This document shows positions 12,095-23,567 of a stretch of 64,000 nt of DNA, one piece after another; positions within the stretch are counted from its first letter, which is position 1; each line of letters starts with the position of its first letter. The position numbers were made by a program, and so were the translations under genes. The stretch is from Pegea sp. RAD2-039 (lineage: Eukaryota; Chordata; Thaliacea; Salpida; Salpidae): the NCBI GenBank assembly GCA_034620365.1, contig JAQGEQ010000020.1:186001-250000 (forward strand), written 5' to 3'. The notes under the pieces are model-generated. The model was given only the letters and a program-made list of their open reading frames with translations, made no database searches and had not been told where the DNA came from.

Positions 12095-12898
12095 ATGAAT
12101 TTATCCATTGATGATTTAGATGATTTTGAAATACCCACTGTCAAAAAGAAAAGAATAAAGTTTGTTCAAAAGTCTAAACAATTAAAAGAAAATGTTAGGG
12201 ATAAATCTAATGAATCAATTTTTAGAGAAAATAATAATTTAGAATCAAGTATAAAAGAAGATGCTGATATCTCATGTCCAACTTGTGCAAGAAAATTTGA
12301 TCCAGTTTCATTAATAGAACATATATCAAAATGCCAAGAAGCAAATTCTAAAGTGGCTCAAAGTTTGATGAATGGAACATCAAAAGAATTTTCATCAAAA
12401 GTAGAAACCTGTCCTGTTTGTAAAAAGTCTTTGATAAATTTTAGTCAACTCAAACAAAGTTGGCATATAAATAAATGTCTAGACAATGATAATAGCTTAA
12501 ACTGCAAAAAAAATATAAAAAAATCAATACAGAAAGTTTTTACCAAAATTCCTAATTCAAGATATGATGAAAAATTGGTTCTTGCAAAAACTCTTTCAGT
12601 TTCTACCATTCAAGAGTTGAAAGATAAAAAGAAACGTTTAAAAAAAGAAATTATAGTTCCTAAAATGGTACAATTTAGTCCAAAAACTGTTGTAAGGAAT
12701 AGAAAGTTTGTTCAAGATTTGATTGTGTCCAAAAAACTTGAGTTTTTTGATTCAGAATCTCTTCCAGATTTTGTTAATCTAAAAACTTGTGAAAAAAGAT
12801 TATCATTAAGTATGAGCTGTGAAATAAATGATTTGAATGCTATATTTACCTTATCTGGTGAATGTTTAAAGTTTCTAAACATTACAAGTAGTGAATAA
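12095..12898 (+). CDS. Tandem UBZ4 zinc-finger protein, SLX4 N-terminus-like
   Basis: A single uninterrupted frame of 267 codons from ATG at 12095 (GTG codon just before; TTTTTAG acceptor-like site 22 nt upstream). It starts MNLSIDDLDDFEIP and has two ubiquitin-binding-type zinc fingers. Finger 1, CPTCARKFDPVSLIEHISKC, has spacing CX2CX11HX3C, typical of UBZ4 (RAD18). Finger 2, from CPVC to INKC, has CX2CX14HX3C followed by LD, the same spacing as the second UBZ of human SLX4 (CQIC...HVNRCLD). Next comes 'DEKLVLAKTLS', resembling the acidic LxLAxALS motif after the SLX4 fingers, then a basic region. SLX4's BTB, SAP and SLX1-binding regions are absent, so this is either a separate UBZ module or a truncated or split SLX4. 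A role in DNA repair is inferred. TOMM20 starts 94 nt downstream on the same strand. Confidence 0.55.
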   Translation: MNLSIDDLDDFEIPTVKKKRIKFVQKSKQLKENVRDKSNESIFRENNNLESSIKEDADISCPTCARKFDPVSLIEHISKCQEANSKVAQSLMNGTSKEFSSKVETCPVCKKSLINFSQLKQSWHINKCLDNDNSLNCKKNIKKSIQKVFTKIPNSRYDEKLVLAKTLSVSTIQELKDKKKRLKKEIIVPKMVQFSPKTVVRNRKFVQDLIVSKKLEFFDSESLPDFVNLKTCEKRLSLSMSCEINDLNAIFTLSGECLKFLNITSSE

Positions 12899-12950
12899 TT
12901 GTTTGAAAGCTTTTTATTTCTCATTAAATCATTTATTCTTCAAAATTTTT

Positions 12951-12970
12951 TATCTCCACTTATTTTTTAG
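12951..12970 (+). promoter_or_regulatory. Acceptor-like site between the UBZ gene and TOMM20 (possible trans-splice site)
   Basis: A pyrimidine-rich tract ending in TTATTTTTTAG sits between the upstream stop (12898) and the TOMM20 ATG (12993), with 22 nt from AG to ATG. No donor for a cis-intron in the short spacer is obvious. It could be a spliced-leader acceptor, or the 3' end of an intron whose 5' exon lies inside the upstream gene. Confidence 0.35.
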
Positions 12971-12992
12971 AAAGTAGATATTTTATGGTAAG

Positions 12993-14075
12993 ATGAATCG
13001 TTTTGTAACTTTAGCTCTAGTTGGTGTCTGTGGAAGTGCATTTATTGGCTATTGCATCTACTTTGATAAAAAAAGAAGATCACATCCTGATTTCAGAAAA
13101 AAGTTGATAGAGAGTAAGTTAAGAATTTCCTAAAATATAATTTTATATTTCTAATATTTTCAATATTTTGTTTTCAAATCTCTAAACTTTTATAATTTTG
13201 GTATTTCTTATCTGCTTCTATTTTTACAAATATTTAGATTAATTTAGATTCTTTTTTTATTGAAAGTTTAAATAGAATTGATATATTTTTTTAAATATTA
13301 TTTTATTGCTGAAATTAAAGTAATTAAATCAAAAAATTATAATTTGGTTTTGTTTTTTAACATCATCACTCAGAGCACACGCAGCATGGCGTTCTCGGCC
13401 GAAGCAGACCTTATATTATTATTAAATACTTGATTGATGGTGATGTTACAAAATAACTAAGTTTGGTCTAACCATAAATTGATGATAGTATTTTCACCAT
13501 GGTTTCTGTTATTTTTCAGAACGGCAGCAAGAAAAAGCTACTAAAACGTCAAAAAATAAAGTTACAGTGAGAGATTCAATCTAGAAACCTGAATCCAAGT
13601 TCATCTGATCATTTCTTTTGCAGTTTCCTGATTTGCGCGATGAAGCAGCAGTTCAAAGATTCTTTTTGGAACAAATTCAAAAAGGTGAAGAATATTTAGC
13701 TCAGGGCAACTACGAAGATGGAGTGGAACACTTGACAAATGCCATCGCCGTCTGCGGCCGACCCCAGCATCTATTGGGAGTTCTTAAAGCCAACATCCCT
13801 CCCGAAGTCTTTAAGATGTTGACTGATAATCTCTCAACTATTGGAGAAGTAAAAAAAATCAATTTTTTATCAAATTTTTATAAATATTTTTTCAGCGACT
13901 TGCAACTTCACCGACAATGATGATGGCAGCTAATAAAGCAGCATCAGTAAAAGTCTCTGCAGCAGATTCTACGTCTGAATCCAAGATCACTGAGATTGGA
14001 GATGCTCCTCCAGCTGCCATACCAATTCTCGATGCTACAGCTGCTAGTATAGTAGATGTAGATGAACTGGAATAA
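12993..14075 (+). CDS. TOMM20: Mitochondrial import receptor subunit TOM20
   Basis: Four exons with phase-compatible GT-AG junctions: 12993-13113, 13520-13560, 13624-13848 and 13896-14075. The N-terminus MNRFVTLALVGVCGSAFIGY followed by CIYFDKKRRS is the TOM20 outer-membrane anchor (human: GVCGALFIGYCIYFDRKRRS). A charged linker follows, then the TPR-like presequence-binding domain: PDLRDEAAVQRFFLEQIQKG, the EHLTNAIAVCG motif, and 'IPPEVFKMLTDNLSTIGERL'. The protein is cytosol-facing on the mitochondrial outer membrane and recognises amphipathic presequences as part of the TOM complex (family knowledge). The C-terminal tail after the TPR domain is longer than in human (Ala/Ser-rich, ending DVDELE). 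Intron 1 contains a LINE 3'-tail fragment. The close upstream gene suggests a shared transcript. Confidence 0.95.
13372..13432 (+). mobile_element. LINE 3'-end fragment in TOMM20 intron 1
   Basis: GAGCACACGCAGCATG, a 'GCCGAAGCAGA' block and a short ATT-type tail match the 3' end of the LINE fragment at about 57100-57150 (GAGCACACAAAGCATG... GCTGAGGCAGG... then ATT repeats) in the same order. It is the 3' end only, consistent with a 5'-truncated insertion. Confidence 0.55.
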
Positions 14076-14777
14076 TTGTTGTCTGTTTCTACATCAAGTT
14101 TTATTGTCAGTTTGATTTGAGCATAAAAATTCTCTTTAGCAAATTACTAGTTTATTTTTGAATACTTTCCTGACATTAGGTGTTGTTAACAACTTTTGTT
14201 AAATATAAAGATTTTGTTACACGATGATTAGTCCGAAGAAGTTTATTTTAAATGTTTTTTTTTAATTCGGTTTTTGCAGATGCATTGTAGATAGTAAACT
14301 TTTGATTTGGCGTGAGTTTTTTTTTAATTCAGAAAAATAACTCATAAAGAATTATTCAAACTTCAATAACTGTTGTAACTCGTGTTTTTTGTAGAAATAC
14401 ATTTAACAAGAATCCATAAATATAATCCAAATTAATTAAAATTATGTAATTTTTTTTATGAGGTTTTCCACTAAAAACTCAACTTTCAATCATACATCAT
14501 TAAAAAGTTATTTTCTTCTGATTTGATTGATGGAGATTTTATGATAAAAGTCAGACTTGTTCATAATTCAGTATTTGTAAAACAAACCTCGCCTTGATAT
14601 TCTTATATTATTTAATTAGTTCAAAAAGTTAGTAAAGATGTTTAGATCATGAAATTGGTTGTAGATATGTTATAAATAAAAGAGAAATACATTTTAAGTC
14701 CTTGTATGTACTTGAAACATTAATAAGTGGAAAAGTTACATCAACTTTTCTGTAGTCATTCAGTTCTATGTTTTAAA
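14076..14777. other. TOMM20 3' flank and spacer
   Basis: AT-rich, nothing coding seen. A TTTTCTGTAG acceptor-like site (AG at 14754-14755) lies 22 nt before the next gene's ATG. Confidence 0.5.
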
Positions 14778-16336
14778 ATGAATGTTACTTTGAAAGATAA
14801 GAATTTAGAAATAAATGAAGTTTCAAAGAATAATGATATTAATTCATCAAAAGTTGAAACAGAATCTAATCCAACAGCAGGTTTCTTGTTTGAGTTTTAT
14901 CTAGATTGAATAAAGCAAGATAAATTGATATATCTGTGAATTTTAAAATTCAATTTTAACTTCAATATTATTTTTATAAAATTTTATTGTAAAACATTTT
15001 ATAAGGCTTTGAAACAATTTTCAGGTCAAAAGAATCTTGTAAAAGATCATATCGACCAATGGGCTAGTATTTTTAAAAGTAAAAGCTTGGATGATAAGCA
15101 ACTATCTTACTTGCATCAAGAAATAAAGGTCCCAAATCATGTTCATTTTAAATAACACTTATGATTTTTTCAATTTATACTTAAAAATGTTTTGTTTAAT
15201 GATTAACATTCTGGATGCCATTAAAATCAAATTGAATTTAAATAATTTAATTAATAACAAAAGAATTAATTCTTGAAAGTTTTATTATTTTTAAAAGTAT
15301 TTTTTTAAAACTAAGAAGTAATAAATTTAAAAAAAATAGTTGTCAAAAATTAAAAATTGTTTGTTGATAGATTGAAAATTCTTTTGAAGTTGATCAAAAA
15401 AAGTTATTAACAATATTGCTGAAAAGGTTTAAAGAAAAATTGATCAGGTGGAAAGTTCTCTCAAGAAGATTCCAATTTGCAAATTTCTTAGTGACATTTA
15501 TAGTGATTAATATTCAAATTACCCAGGTAACTGTTTCTTCTTTAAATATTTATTATTGGGTCATCATTATTCAAATTTCAAAGTAAATAGCTTATTAAGC
15601 AATTATAAAGATAAAATTGTACAAACATTTAAACAAAAGTACAAATTTATACTTCATATAAGGCACCCTCATATTTTCATCAAGACTTAATTGTTCATCT
15701 TCTATTTTCATCTAGATATGTAAAAATATTTCTTTCCCCAATGACAGGCCATAATATTTCAAATGGATATATATCCAGAAAAAACTAGAACAGCTATTGC
15801 TACTATATTACCAGCAGTAATAAGTTCTGTTTTAGCTGTTCAATTGAAACTAGGATGGACTGAAAAGTCAATGAAAGCTAGACAGAGTGAGTTTGAATAC
15901 CTTTAACTTGTTTTTATACATGCTTTTTACTATCTAAGTAAAATTTATATTTCAAAATTAAGTTTATTCAAAATATTTACAAAAGAAACTATCACTTTTT
16001 ATAAAGGAATTTTACTTCTTATAAAAATTGTTCTTGAATTTTCTTTACAAATTTTAACGTAGTAATTCTATAGCTATGTAAGATACTCTAATAACAAACT
16101 AATCAATGCAATCTAAATAAAACCAATTGATAGAGAATTTTATTATCTTGAAATTATAAGATTTGTATAGTCTTATAATAATAGGTGCTAAGCTGTACAA
16201 AAAGCTGTATAATCATGTGGAGTACAGATTGCTTATGATTGATGTCGGAGGTCAGTTCAAAGATGTCGAAAAACTTTGGAATGTTTCGCTACTTGCTGAA
16301 GTTGAACAAATCCCAGCTTTCTTAAACCTATATTAA
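14778..16336 (+). CDS. Two-transmembrane protein, SLATT-like
   Basis: Five exons, all phase-compatible: 14778-14880, 15025-15128, 15371-15526, 15748-15886 and 16185-16336 (about 217 residues). The N-terminus is polar and acidic (MNVTLKDKNLEIN). Exon 3 has a basic helix (LLKRFKEKLIRWKVLSRRFQ) running straight into hydrophobic segment 1 (FANFLVTFIVINIQITQAII). Exon 4 gives segment 2 (AIATILPAVISSVLAVQLKL), then GWTEKSMKARQSAKLYKKLY and a soluble tail. Two membrane helices followed by an amphipathic 'E-S-x-R-x-A-x-x-Y-x-x-L' helix is the SLATT layout (SMODS and SLOG-associating 2TM effector; known from bacterial defence loci and some large DNA viruses, family knowledge). The assignment rests on pattern only. 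An unrelated small 2-TM protein is possible. Function is unknown. Confidence 0.5.
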
Positions 16337-17674
16337 ATAAAGTTCCTCTAAACTTAATATAAATTTACAAAAACCCACCAATTTTGTTACTGATAATCCA
16401 TAAATCTTTATCAGTTTAAACAGATGTTATTTAAATATATATATATCTATCTATCATAAGAGTAGCTGTATCTTATAAATATTGGTCGATATGTAATAAA
16501 TAAATATTGGTCGATATGGAAAAGTATAAAAAAGCTTCAAAATCTCTTTTTTATATAAATAGTTGATGTTTTGAAACAATGAAATGAATGTACAGACATG
16601 TTTCTAATTGAAATTGATTCTCAAATATTTTGATTATAAAAATTGGACCCTGTTATACAATAAATCATAAATAGTATTGATTACAATTAAAATGGGTATA
16701 AGAAGTCCCTTGATTTATACATTAAAGTAATTCTATCATCATACATAACAGTTTTCATGTGATTAGATTCGTTTAGTTAAATTTAAACATAAGAAGCAAT
16801 GATGTTATCATAAAACTTTGTAAGTTTTTGTCTTTAATCTTATTGAAGCGATTGGTTTAGAATACACATTTTTTGGGATGCTTTTAAATTTAATAAAACT
16901 AAAGAGATATTTTGGGAGCTCGAAAAAAGTTAAATAAATTGGTGTATTAGAATTAATAATAAAGTTGTAAAAATTATTTTAAAAAGAGATTCGAAATCTG
17001 TTCTATATGATTTAGTTAACTTATTTCAGCCTTTTTAAGATTATTATTTTCCAAATGATGATAATTACTTTTAACTTCTTAATGAGTTTTTTCAAAGCCC
17101 ACAAAACTTGAACTTTATGTTAAATTAAAAGATTTAATTAACTAACTTTTGAGACATTATTTTGGAAATATTTCTCTAATTTAAATAAAATTGAGAATAA
17201 TCCAAAAGCTAACTTTTTTATAATAATTTCCCACACTTGTTCAAGTTTTATTAATATTTTATTATTCAACATTAAATGAAAAAGTACAAAGTTTTTTATT
17301 AAACTTTTATTCTCAGAAAAAACAAAAAACAATTTATATTTATACAAGATATATATTCTTTAATCACCAAATAGAACCTTATAACTATATAAAAAGTAAA
17401 AAAAAACATTTGTAATAAAAAAATGGTTAATCTTTGATAACTCTTCACCATTTAAGTAAAACAAATAAATACTTTTTTAAAGTTTTGAGTTTAATTTCTA
17501 AAGTTGATATTTAGACTGATAACATCACCTTACTTAAATAGTTCACAAAAATTTCTTGTATTTTTTTATAAACTCGATTTAGTAAAAAAAACTTTGAAAA
17601 ACACGAATTTATTAAGGCTAAAATACTAATCGAACGGCAGTGAAGTTTTTCTATGAAAAAGTCTATTTTGAAAA
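16337..17674. other. Intergenic, no gene; short tandem duplication
   Basis: AT-rich. Around 16477-16520 the 18-mer TAAATATTGGTCGATATG occurs twice in direct order about 27 nt apart, preceded by a short TA/TATC tract. Nothing else was seen. Confidence 0.5.
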
Positions 17675-19888
17675 CTAATCATAATTTATCTTCCAACTGT
17701 AAAGATGTCGTCTTACATGGATTGTACGTTCATCCATACAAATGTCTTCAAAGTCTAATCCACAGTAACAACAACATGAAGAATATATTTCTAAAAAAAC
17801 AAAAAATAATTAAATAAATCAAATTCTTGCAAAAAACTGAAGAATTTGTCACAAAAATTAACATATTATTTTTTAATATTCATTTTTTAACCTAAATTTT
17901 TTATTTTGAATTTTTTTTTAAATTGATTTTTTTGGTATTTCGGAAATCTGATTTTTTCTGGTAAATCAAATTTTCATTTAATTTCTAACAATTAACGAAA
18001 AATCAAATATTTTTGTGTATCGAAAAAATCTGCGAATTATTTCTTGTAATTTCAAATGTTGAAGAAAATGATAAAAAATGTTGTTATCAACTGAAGTTTG
18101 CGCAAAAAGTTTTTAATCTTATTAAATTTCTATCTAAAACTACTTTTAATCTTTTTATTCATCTCACATATATCTTTTTACTAAAAATCTTCTCTACGCT
18201 TCAATAGACAAACTTAAAAACAAATTATTATATTTTTCAAATCGTAAAACATTCAAAATTCTTTTAATTATATAAAGTTAATATTTTAATTGTGGAACTT
18301 TATTATTATTTGGTAAAAAATTGAACGTTTTGACAATTTTATAAATTTTTCTAAAATATGAGATTAAGTTCTGATCAAATCTTTAAAATCAATCATTGAA
18401 AATTGTAAATCTTTTAATATAGTTTAAAATATTTCTTTTTATATAAATTTATATAATTTTGATTATTTTCAGTAAGTTTTTAAAATATTAAAATGAAAAA
18501 CTAAATAATGAAATAAATATAAATCTATTAAAGTTTTTTAGCATATAGCTACTATTTTATATATAACAAATTTTCTTCAAGTAATAATTATTCAGTTATG
18601 TTTTTAATTCATTTTTGTTATTATTTATAAATAGATTATTAACTATAAAAATATAATTAAAATTTTGTGTATAAGATAGTTTAATTTATTAATTAATTTA
18701 TTATAATCTGATTTTTTTCTTAATTTCTTATAACAAGCCTATATAAACTTATATATAATATTTATAATTTAACTTACTTAAGTATATACTTTAAATTATT
18801 GAATATAATAAATCTTAAACTATTTATTTGGTAAAAGAAAAACTTACCATGAAAAGTTTCATTGGAAGTTTTTACCCTAAAATTATCAAAATCAAAAAAG
18901 TCAGTTTTAATGCTTGATGATTTTGGGTCATTTGCTCCTTCATAAAGTTGAATAGTCTTTATGCAAGAATACCATTTATTTTTTTCTATATTTTGAACTT
19001 CTTCATAAAACTTCCACAGATCTGATTTCAAATAATTTTGTCTAGGTTTTTCAAGACATTTTGTGCTGGAATTTTTCTTTTGTATGGGATTTCAACAAAA
19101 TAGTCATCACTAAATATTTTTTCAAAACCAAAATGTTTTCTCTTTTTCAATCTAGCTGATGTTCTAGAATTTTCATTATTTATTAGGTCACTAGAAATAG
19201 TTTGTAAATTCAAGGTAGTGACAAAAGGAGTAATATGATTCAAAGTTTCATTTACTGATATTTCAGAGTAAAAACTTGAGTTTAATTTCTCTAAAAGTGT
19301 TAGTTTTTCATCTGGCATTTTAGAATTGCGTTTTGTATCAGGTTGTGTTTTCAAATACTCCTTAACAACCAACATCTCATAACATTGCCTATAAACAGCC
19401 CACTTTCTTTGAAACAAATCTGAGGGTTTATTTTCTAACAAAACAGGTTTTTCAACTTTAAAAAAAGAAAGATATCTTTTAAAATTTTTCGAAATTTCAT
19501 CTTCTCTATTTTCTGACAAACTATGGGATGTGAATCTTGAAAAAAGTTGATTATCTTTTAACCGTTCACCAATTTCTGATTGTTTATTTTTATGATGAAG
19601 ATATTTCAAAGAAAAAAATCGTTCCCTAAAATTTATTTTTAAGATTTTTATTACACTTTGAGCCCTACCTACTTTTCCATAAGAATTTGACTTGAGAGTT
19701 CCTTTTGAATGCTTAGCACAAAGTTTTCTGTATTTACAATGACTACAAATCTTTGAATGTTCTGAAATACTTCCTAAACATTTGTATTTTTTTACAAAAG
19801 AGATTCTATCAACTTCTTCATTATCACTATCTGACGACAGATCATTCAGAAAATCTTTATTTAATGTCTGCAAGCCACAAGTTTCCAT
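17675..19888 (-). CDS. Unrecognised Lys/Ser-rich protein with C-terminal CX2CX14HX3H finger
   Basis: Start at 19888 (METCGLQTLNKDFLNDLSSD). A long first exon of about 265-285 codons is highly charged and contains a small Cys/His cluster (CSHCKYRKLCAKH). It must splice into the next exon (to about 18849), which reads DLWKFYEEVQNIEKNKWYSC. A phase-1 GT within 'KIF-S' or 'KHF-G' joined to TTGAAATCAG (about 90-110 nt intron) restores the frame. That exon ends TTT CAT G|GTAAG and joins in phase to the last exon 17675-17790, which carries SSCCCYCGLDFEDICMDERT then IHVRRHL: CX2CX14HX3H, the spacing of SLX4-type UBZ4 finger 2 with the last Cys replaced by His. The family is unknown to me. A nucleic-acid or ubiquitin binding role is possible. 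The exon 1/2 junction is inferred. Confidence 0.55.
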
Positions 19889-21593
19889 TTTGGATTTACA
19901 AAGTCAATTCTATTTTCTGGCAAAATAAAAATTTTAAATCGCAAATTTTCTTATTTATTATCATAAAAAAAGATACTTTCTGAATACAATATAAATTAAA
20001 TCAAAATAACTTTATCAGATACATTTATGTTTTAGTCTAATTATAATTTCAGAATAAAGTAAAAGATTATTAATTATAGGAAGCATGTATTTTTTTAAAA
20101 GTAGAATGAGATATAAAAACAATTTTAATTAATCTTAAATAATTACTAAAGGTAAAAATTAAGAAAATTTATTTTTTATAGATATTTATATCAACAAATA
20201 TATTATTAAAGCTATTATCAAAATTTTATTTTAAATTACTAATTTTGTATAGACCAAATTTTCTACTGAAATTTAGATTGTATATAATAAAAAATTTAGG
20301 ATACAAAAATATGTTAAATAATGTTCAAAATAATATAATGACAAAATAATAATAATCTATAAAATAAATTTATAATAAAATATAATTTTTTATTGTTTAA
20401 AATATCAAAAAGCCATTTTGTTCCTAAAATAAAAAAGAATTCTGTAGAAAATACGACATTTGATTAAATATTAGAACTTAAATATACTTAATTTGTGATG
20501 AATCCGTCAATTGTTTGGCACGTGTTTTTATTTAACTAGATTTTCAAAATTACTTATAAATTAGATTTAGAGCGAAAAAACAAACAATAAAATTTATTCA
20601 AATAGATTACATACACTAAACGAGTAAAATAAAGTTTTGAACAGTGTATCAAATTTTCGTAAATTTAAACCTCATATTAAATAAATTATTTGGTTTAAGT
20701 TAACAGAATTTGCTCTCTTTTAAAACTTACCTTAGATTTAAAAATATCAAATAAAAATACAATTCACTTTGAAAAAAACCTGGTTATACCTTTAGTTTGA
20801 ATGATTTTTGACATAAATTTAAATATTAAAAATTATCAGGCTGCTAAATCAACCAGAAATACGCAAGTTATTGTTATTTCACCAAGATAGTTTCGACTAT
20901 AAGTTTTGAAATACATGAGTTTTACTTTTTAATGTAGTTTTAATAGGGCTATTTGAATAGTTTTACCAAAAATTACCAAATTACTAAATTTGCCAAATTT
21001 ACTGTTCAATTCTAGGACTATTTACTATAAAAAATTTTAAATCATCATAAATTTGATAATTGTTGCTGTAATGTAAACTCTTTTGTTTTAATATTTGTCA
21101 AAATTAGCAAATGACATCATGTATTAAATTTGGAATGTAGTTTAGACTTATCATTTCCAGGTGAAAAATTTGACAAATACTTTTTTTGCCATGTCTACAT
21201 TACAAGAAATTATTATTGTTGGTAATTGTTACAATATTCTACAAAAAACTTCAGTATAGATATAGTTTTACCAAAGTTTTATTTACTTAGAAATTGTGTT
21301 TCATGTCATCTTCATAAATAACAAGTTTTTAAAATTAAGTTAAGTAAAAATTTAAAGCTCTAAATATTATATATTCATCCGCGGAGGCCTAGATAACTTC
21401 AATTAAAGTATCAACAAGAAGGGAAATAAAAAAAACAAAGAATTTTCTTTTTATAATAAGAGAATTGTATTCTAAGATAATAAATCTTTTCAAAGTGAAA
21501 TTATTTGACTTATAACATATGACTTTAAAATTTTCTGATAGGTCATTAAATTTTTTACCAAATAGCAAAATGAAAATAAAAATAGAATTACAG

Positions 21594-21633
21594 CAAAAAA
21601 ATCATTATAATAATTATTATAATAATGATTTTT
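21594..21633. repeat. AT-rich inverted repeat
   Basis: The arms AAAAATCATTAT and ATAATGATTTTT are perfect reverse complements around a 13-nt AT-only centre. It could form a hairpin. It may be a small MITE-like relic or chance in AT-rich DNA. Confidence 0.4.
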
Positions 21634-22581
21634 AGGTTAAGCAATATACATTGATATTACAGTCAGAAAAATAATAATTAAAATTATAACAAAACATAAT
21701 ATTGTAAAAATCCAAATATAAAGAAAAACATTTTGTTGATTTTTTACATAAGTTGCTACTGAATTAAATATAATAAAATTTTAACAGAGGTAAGTATAAA
21801 AATTCTCACTATTTTAGAAAAATATTTTTAAAAACTTATTTAATTTTACATTATTTTTACTTTACAATTTTACAAATGTTAAATTTATGCAAAAATCATT
21901 TTAATGCCATTTAATCATATAAACAAACTTTTCAAAAATAAAAATAAATTATTCAAAATTTCATTTGTTAAATTCTGAATTTTGATAAATAAGTTTCAAG
22001 TAGTTAAAGAAATAATTGACAATTTCATCGATGAAGATTTAAATTAAGCTAAATTCAAAAAGCACCATGTGTATCAGTCTTATGAAAATTAACTTACAAA
22101 AATAAGAGAATTTCTCTTCGGATATAATAAAAACACTCTTCTATATTAATGAATATCTAATTCAAAAGCACTTTTGTAAAATATAATTTTTAAATTGTAT
22201 AGGCCTGTTGACTTTAGCTTTATGAACAAAATGGCCATATAACTAATTGGCTTAAACTCTTATTTAAGTCTTGAAAAGGAAAGTGTTGGTTTAAGGTAAT
22301 TAAAGTTGGTTTACAATCTTAAGCTATGTTATTATAGTTAAGAACTGTATAACCTTTTAATAACACTGATTATTAAAATACACTTTTTTTTACATAAATC
22401 TCTATCAGAAGATAGCACTGTTAATTGTGTGTTAGCATTGTTAATATATCAAATGATTGTTTGCGACCATAAATATATTAAAAAGAAAAGAGTTAAGGGA
22501 ATAAAGGTTTTTGAAATTTCTTTTCGTTGTAAACTACAACAGATTCACTAAGTATTTAGTAAAATAAGAAAATGTATGCAC

Positions 22582-23165
22582 CTTTCCAGCAGAATAATAC
22601 TTCTTGAACTTTTCCAAGTATAATCATTCATGTCACAACCGGTAAAATTTCTGAAATTTCTTTTTTGAAATTATTTTTAATAAGAATCTATTTAATAATA
22701 ATAATCTAGAAATTGTTTTGCTAAACTAGCTATTTTCAAACGATTTCAGAAAGTCAACTTTAATCCACTGTTTTTACTTACTCTAATTTTGATAGTAATG
22801 TAGCGAAAATACCTGAAAATGGCTGGCTATCACACAGCCTAACACCTAAAAAGTCCCAGTCTGGATTGGCACAAAACTGCAACAAAAAAGTTATTATACG
22901 AAACCTGGGTGGAAAGGTCTAGTTGAAAATGTTAGAAGACGCAAAGAAATAAACTTCGAAAGTCGGAGCTGATAGTTTGTACTCAGTGTCGTTCTGGCAT
23001 ATCCGAAAATAATCGATTGTCGTGTCGTTGACCACCAAAGACTACAGGAATGTTGATAACAGTAAAATATCTACATCAGTAGAATATTGATTCAAGAAAT
23101 AACTATTAGCGATGAAATCATCATCAGCATATTTCTGTGGCATAATCTTTAATCTCAAGTATTGA
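22582..23165 (-). other. Possible exons of an unrecognised secreted-type protein or decayed gene
   Basis: A clean candidate exon 22582-22650 (TTTCAG acceptor, AAAG|GTGCAT donor) has one open frame: FTGCDMNDYTWKSSRSIILL. Upstream, 22815-23165 reads as coding-like in one frame (LKIMPQKYADDDFIANSYFL; then NDTTIDYFRICQNDTEYKLS and APTFEV; then CANPDWDFLGVRLCDSQPFS), but TAG stops interrupt it. GT-AG pairs of about 50 nt could remove at least one of them. The Cys and hydrophobic spacing is faintly CUB-like. The base composition is richer in GC than the surroundings. It may be a real intron-rich gene or a pseudogene. I could not build a full model. Confidence 0.25.
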
Positions 23166-23567
23166 AAAGCAAATTCTAAAGTAAAGACATACTGAGAAAA
23201 TTATAATTTGAAATTAAGTCGACAAACGTGTGAGATGATACACAAGTTGTTTCAATTTTTGAAATTTGTTAAAAACCGCTGATTTAGATGAAGAACAAAT
23301 TGATCAGCTGTTTTATTCTAACTTAACAATTTTATTACGCAGATAATGACCACAAAAATATTCTTTGCTTTCTTAAAAAATAGATTTTACTTTTTTGAGT
23401 GTAAATAAATGAAAAACATTTCTACAAATTCAGTGACCAAAGAAAAAACGACCAAAAAATTCAAGCAAACTCCGTTTTAAACCTTTTCTTCTGGGAACAA
23501 ATTAATTTTTTTAAAGATCTTTGATAATCAAATTTTGAGAACATTTTAAAATAGAAGATGTAAGGAG

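Larger units (their letters stand above)
19889..23567. other. Gene-poor AT-rich block
   Basis: Mostly very AT-rich with no supported gene from 19889 to about 22580. It holds the palindrome at 21594-21633 and possible minus-strand exons between 22582 and 23165, listed separately. From 23166 to 23567 nothing was seen. Confidence 0.5.
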
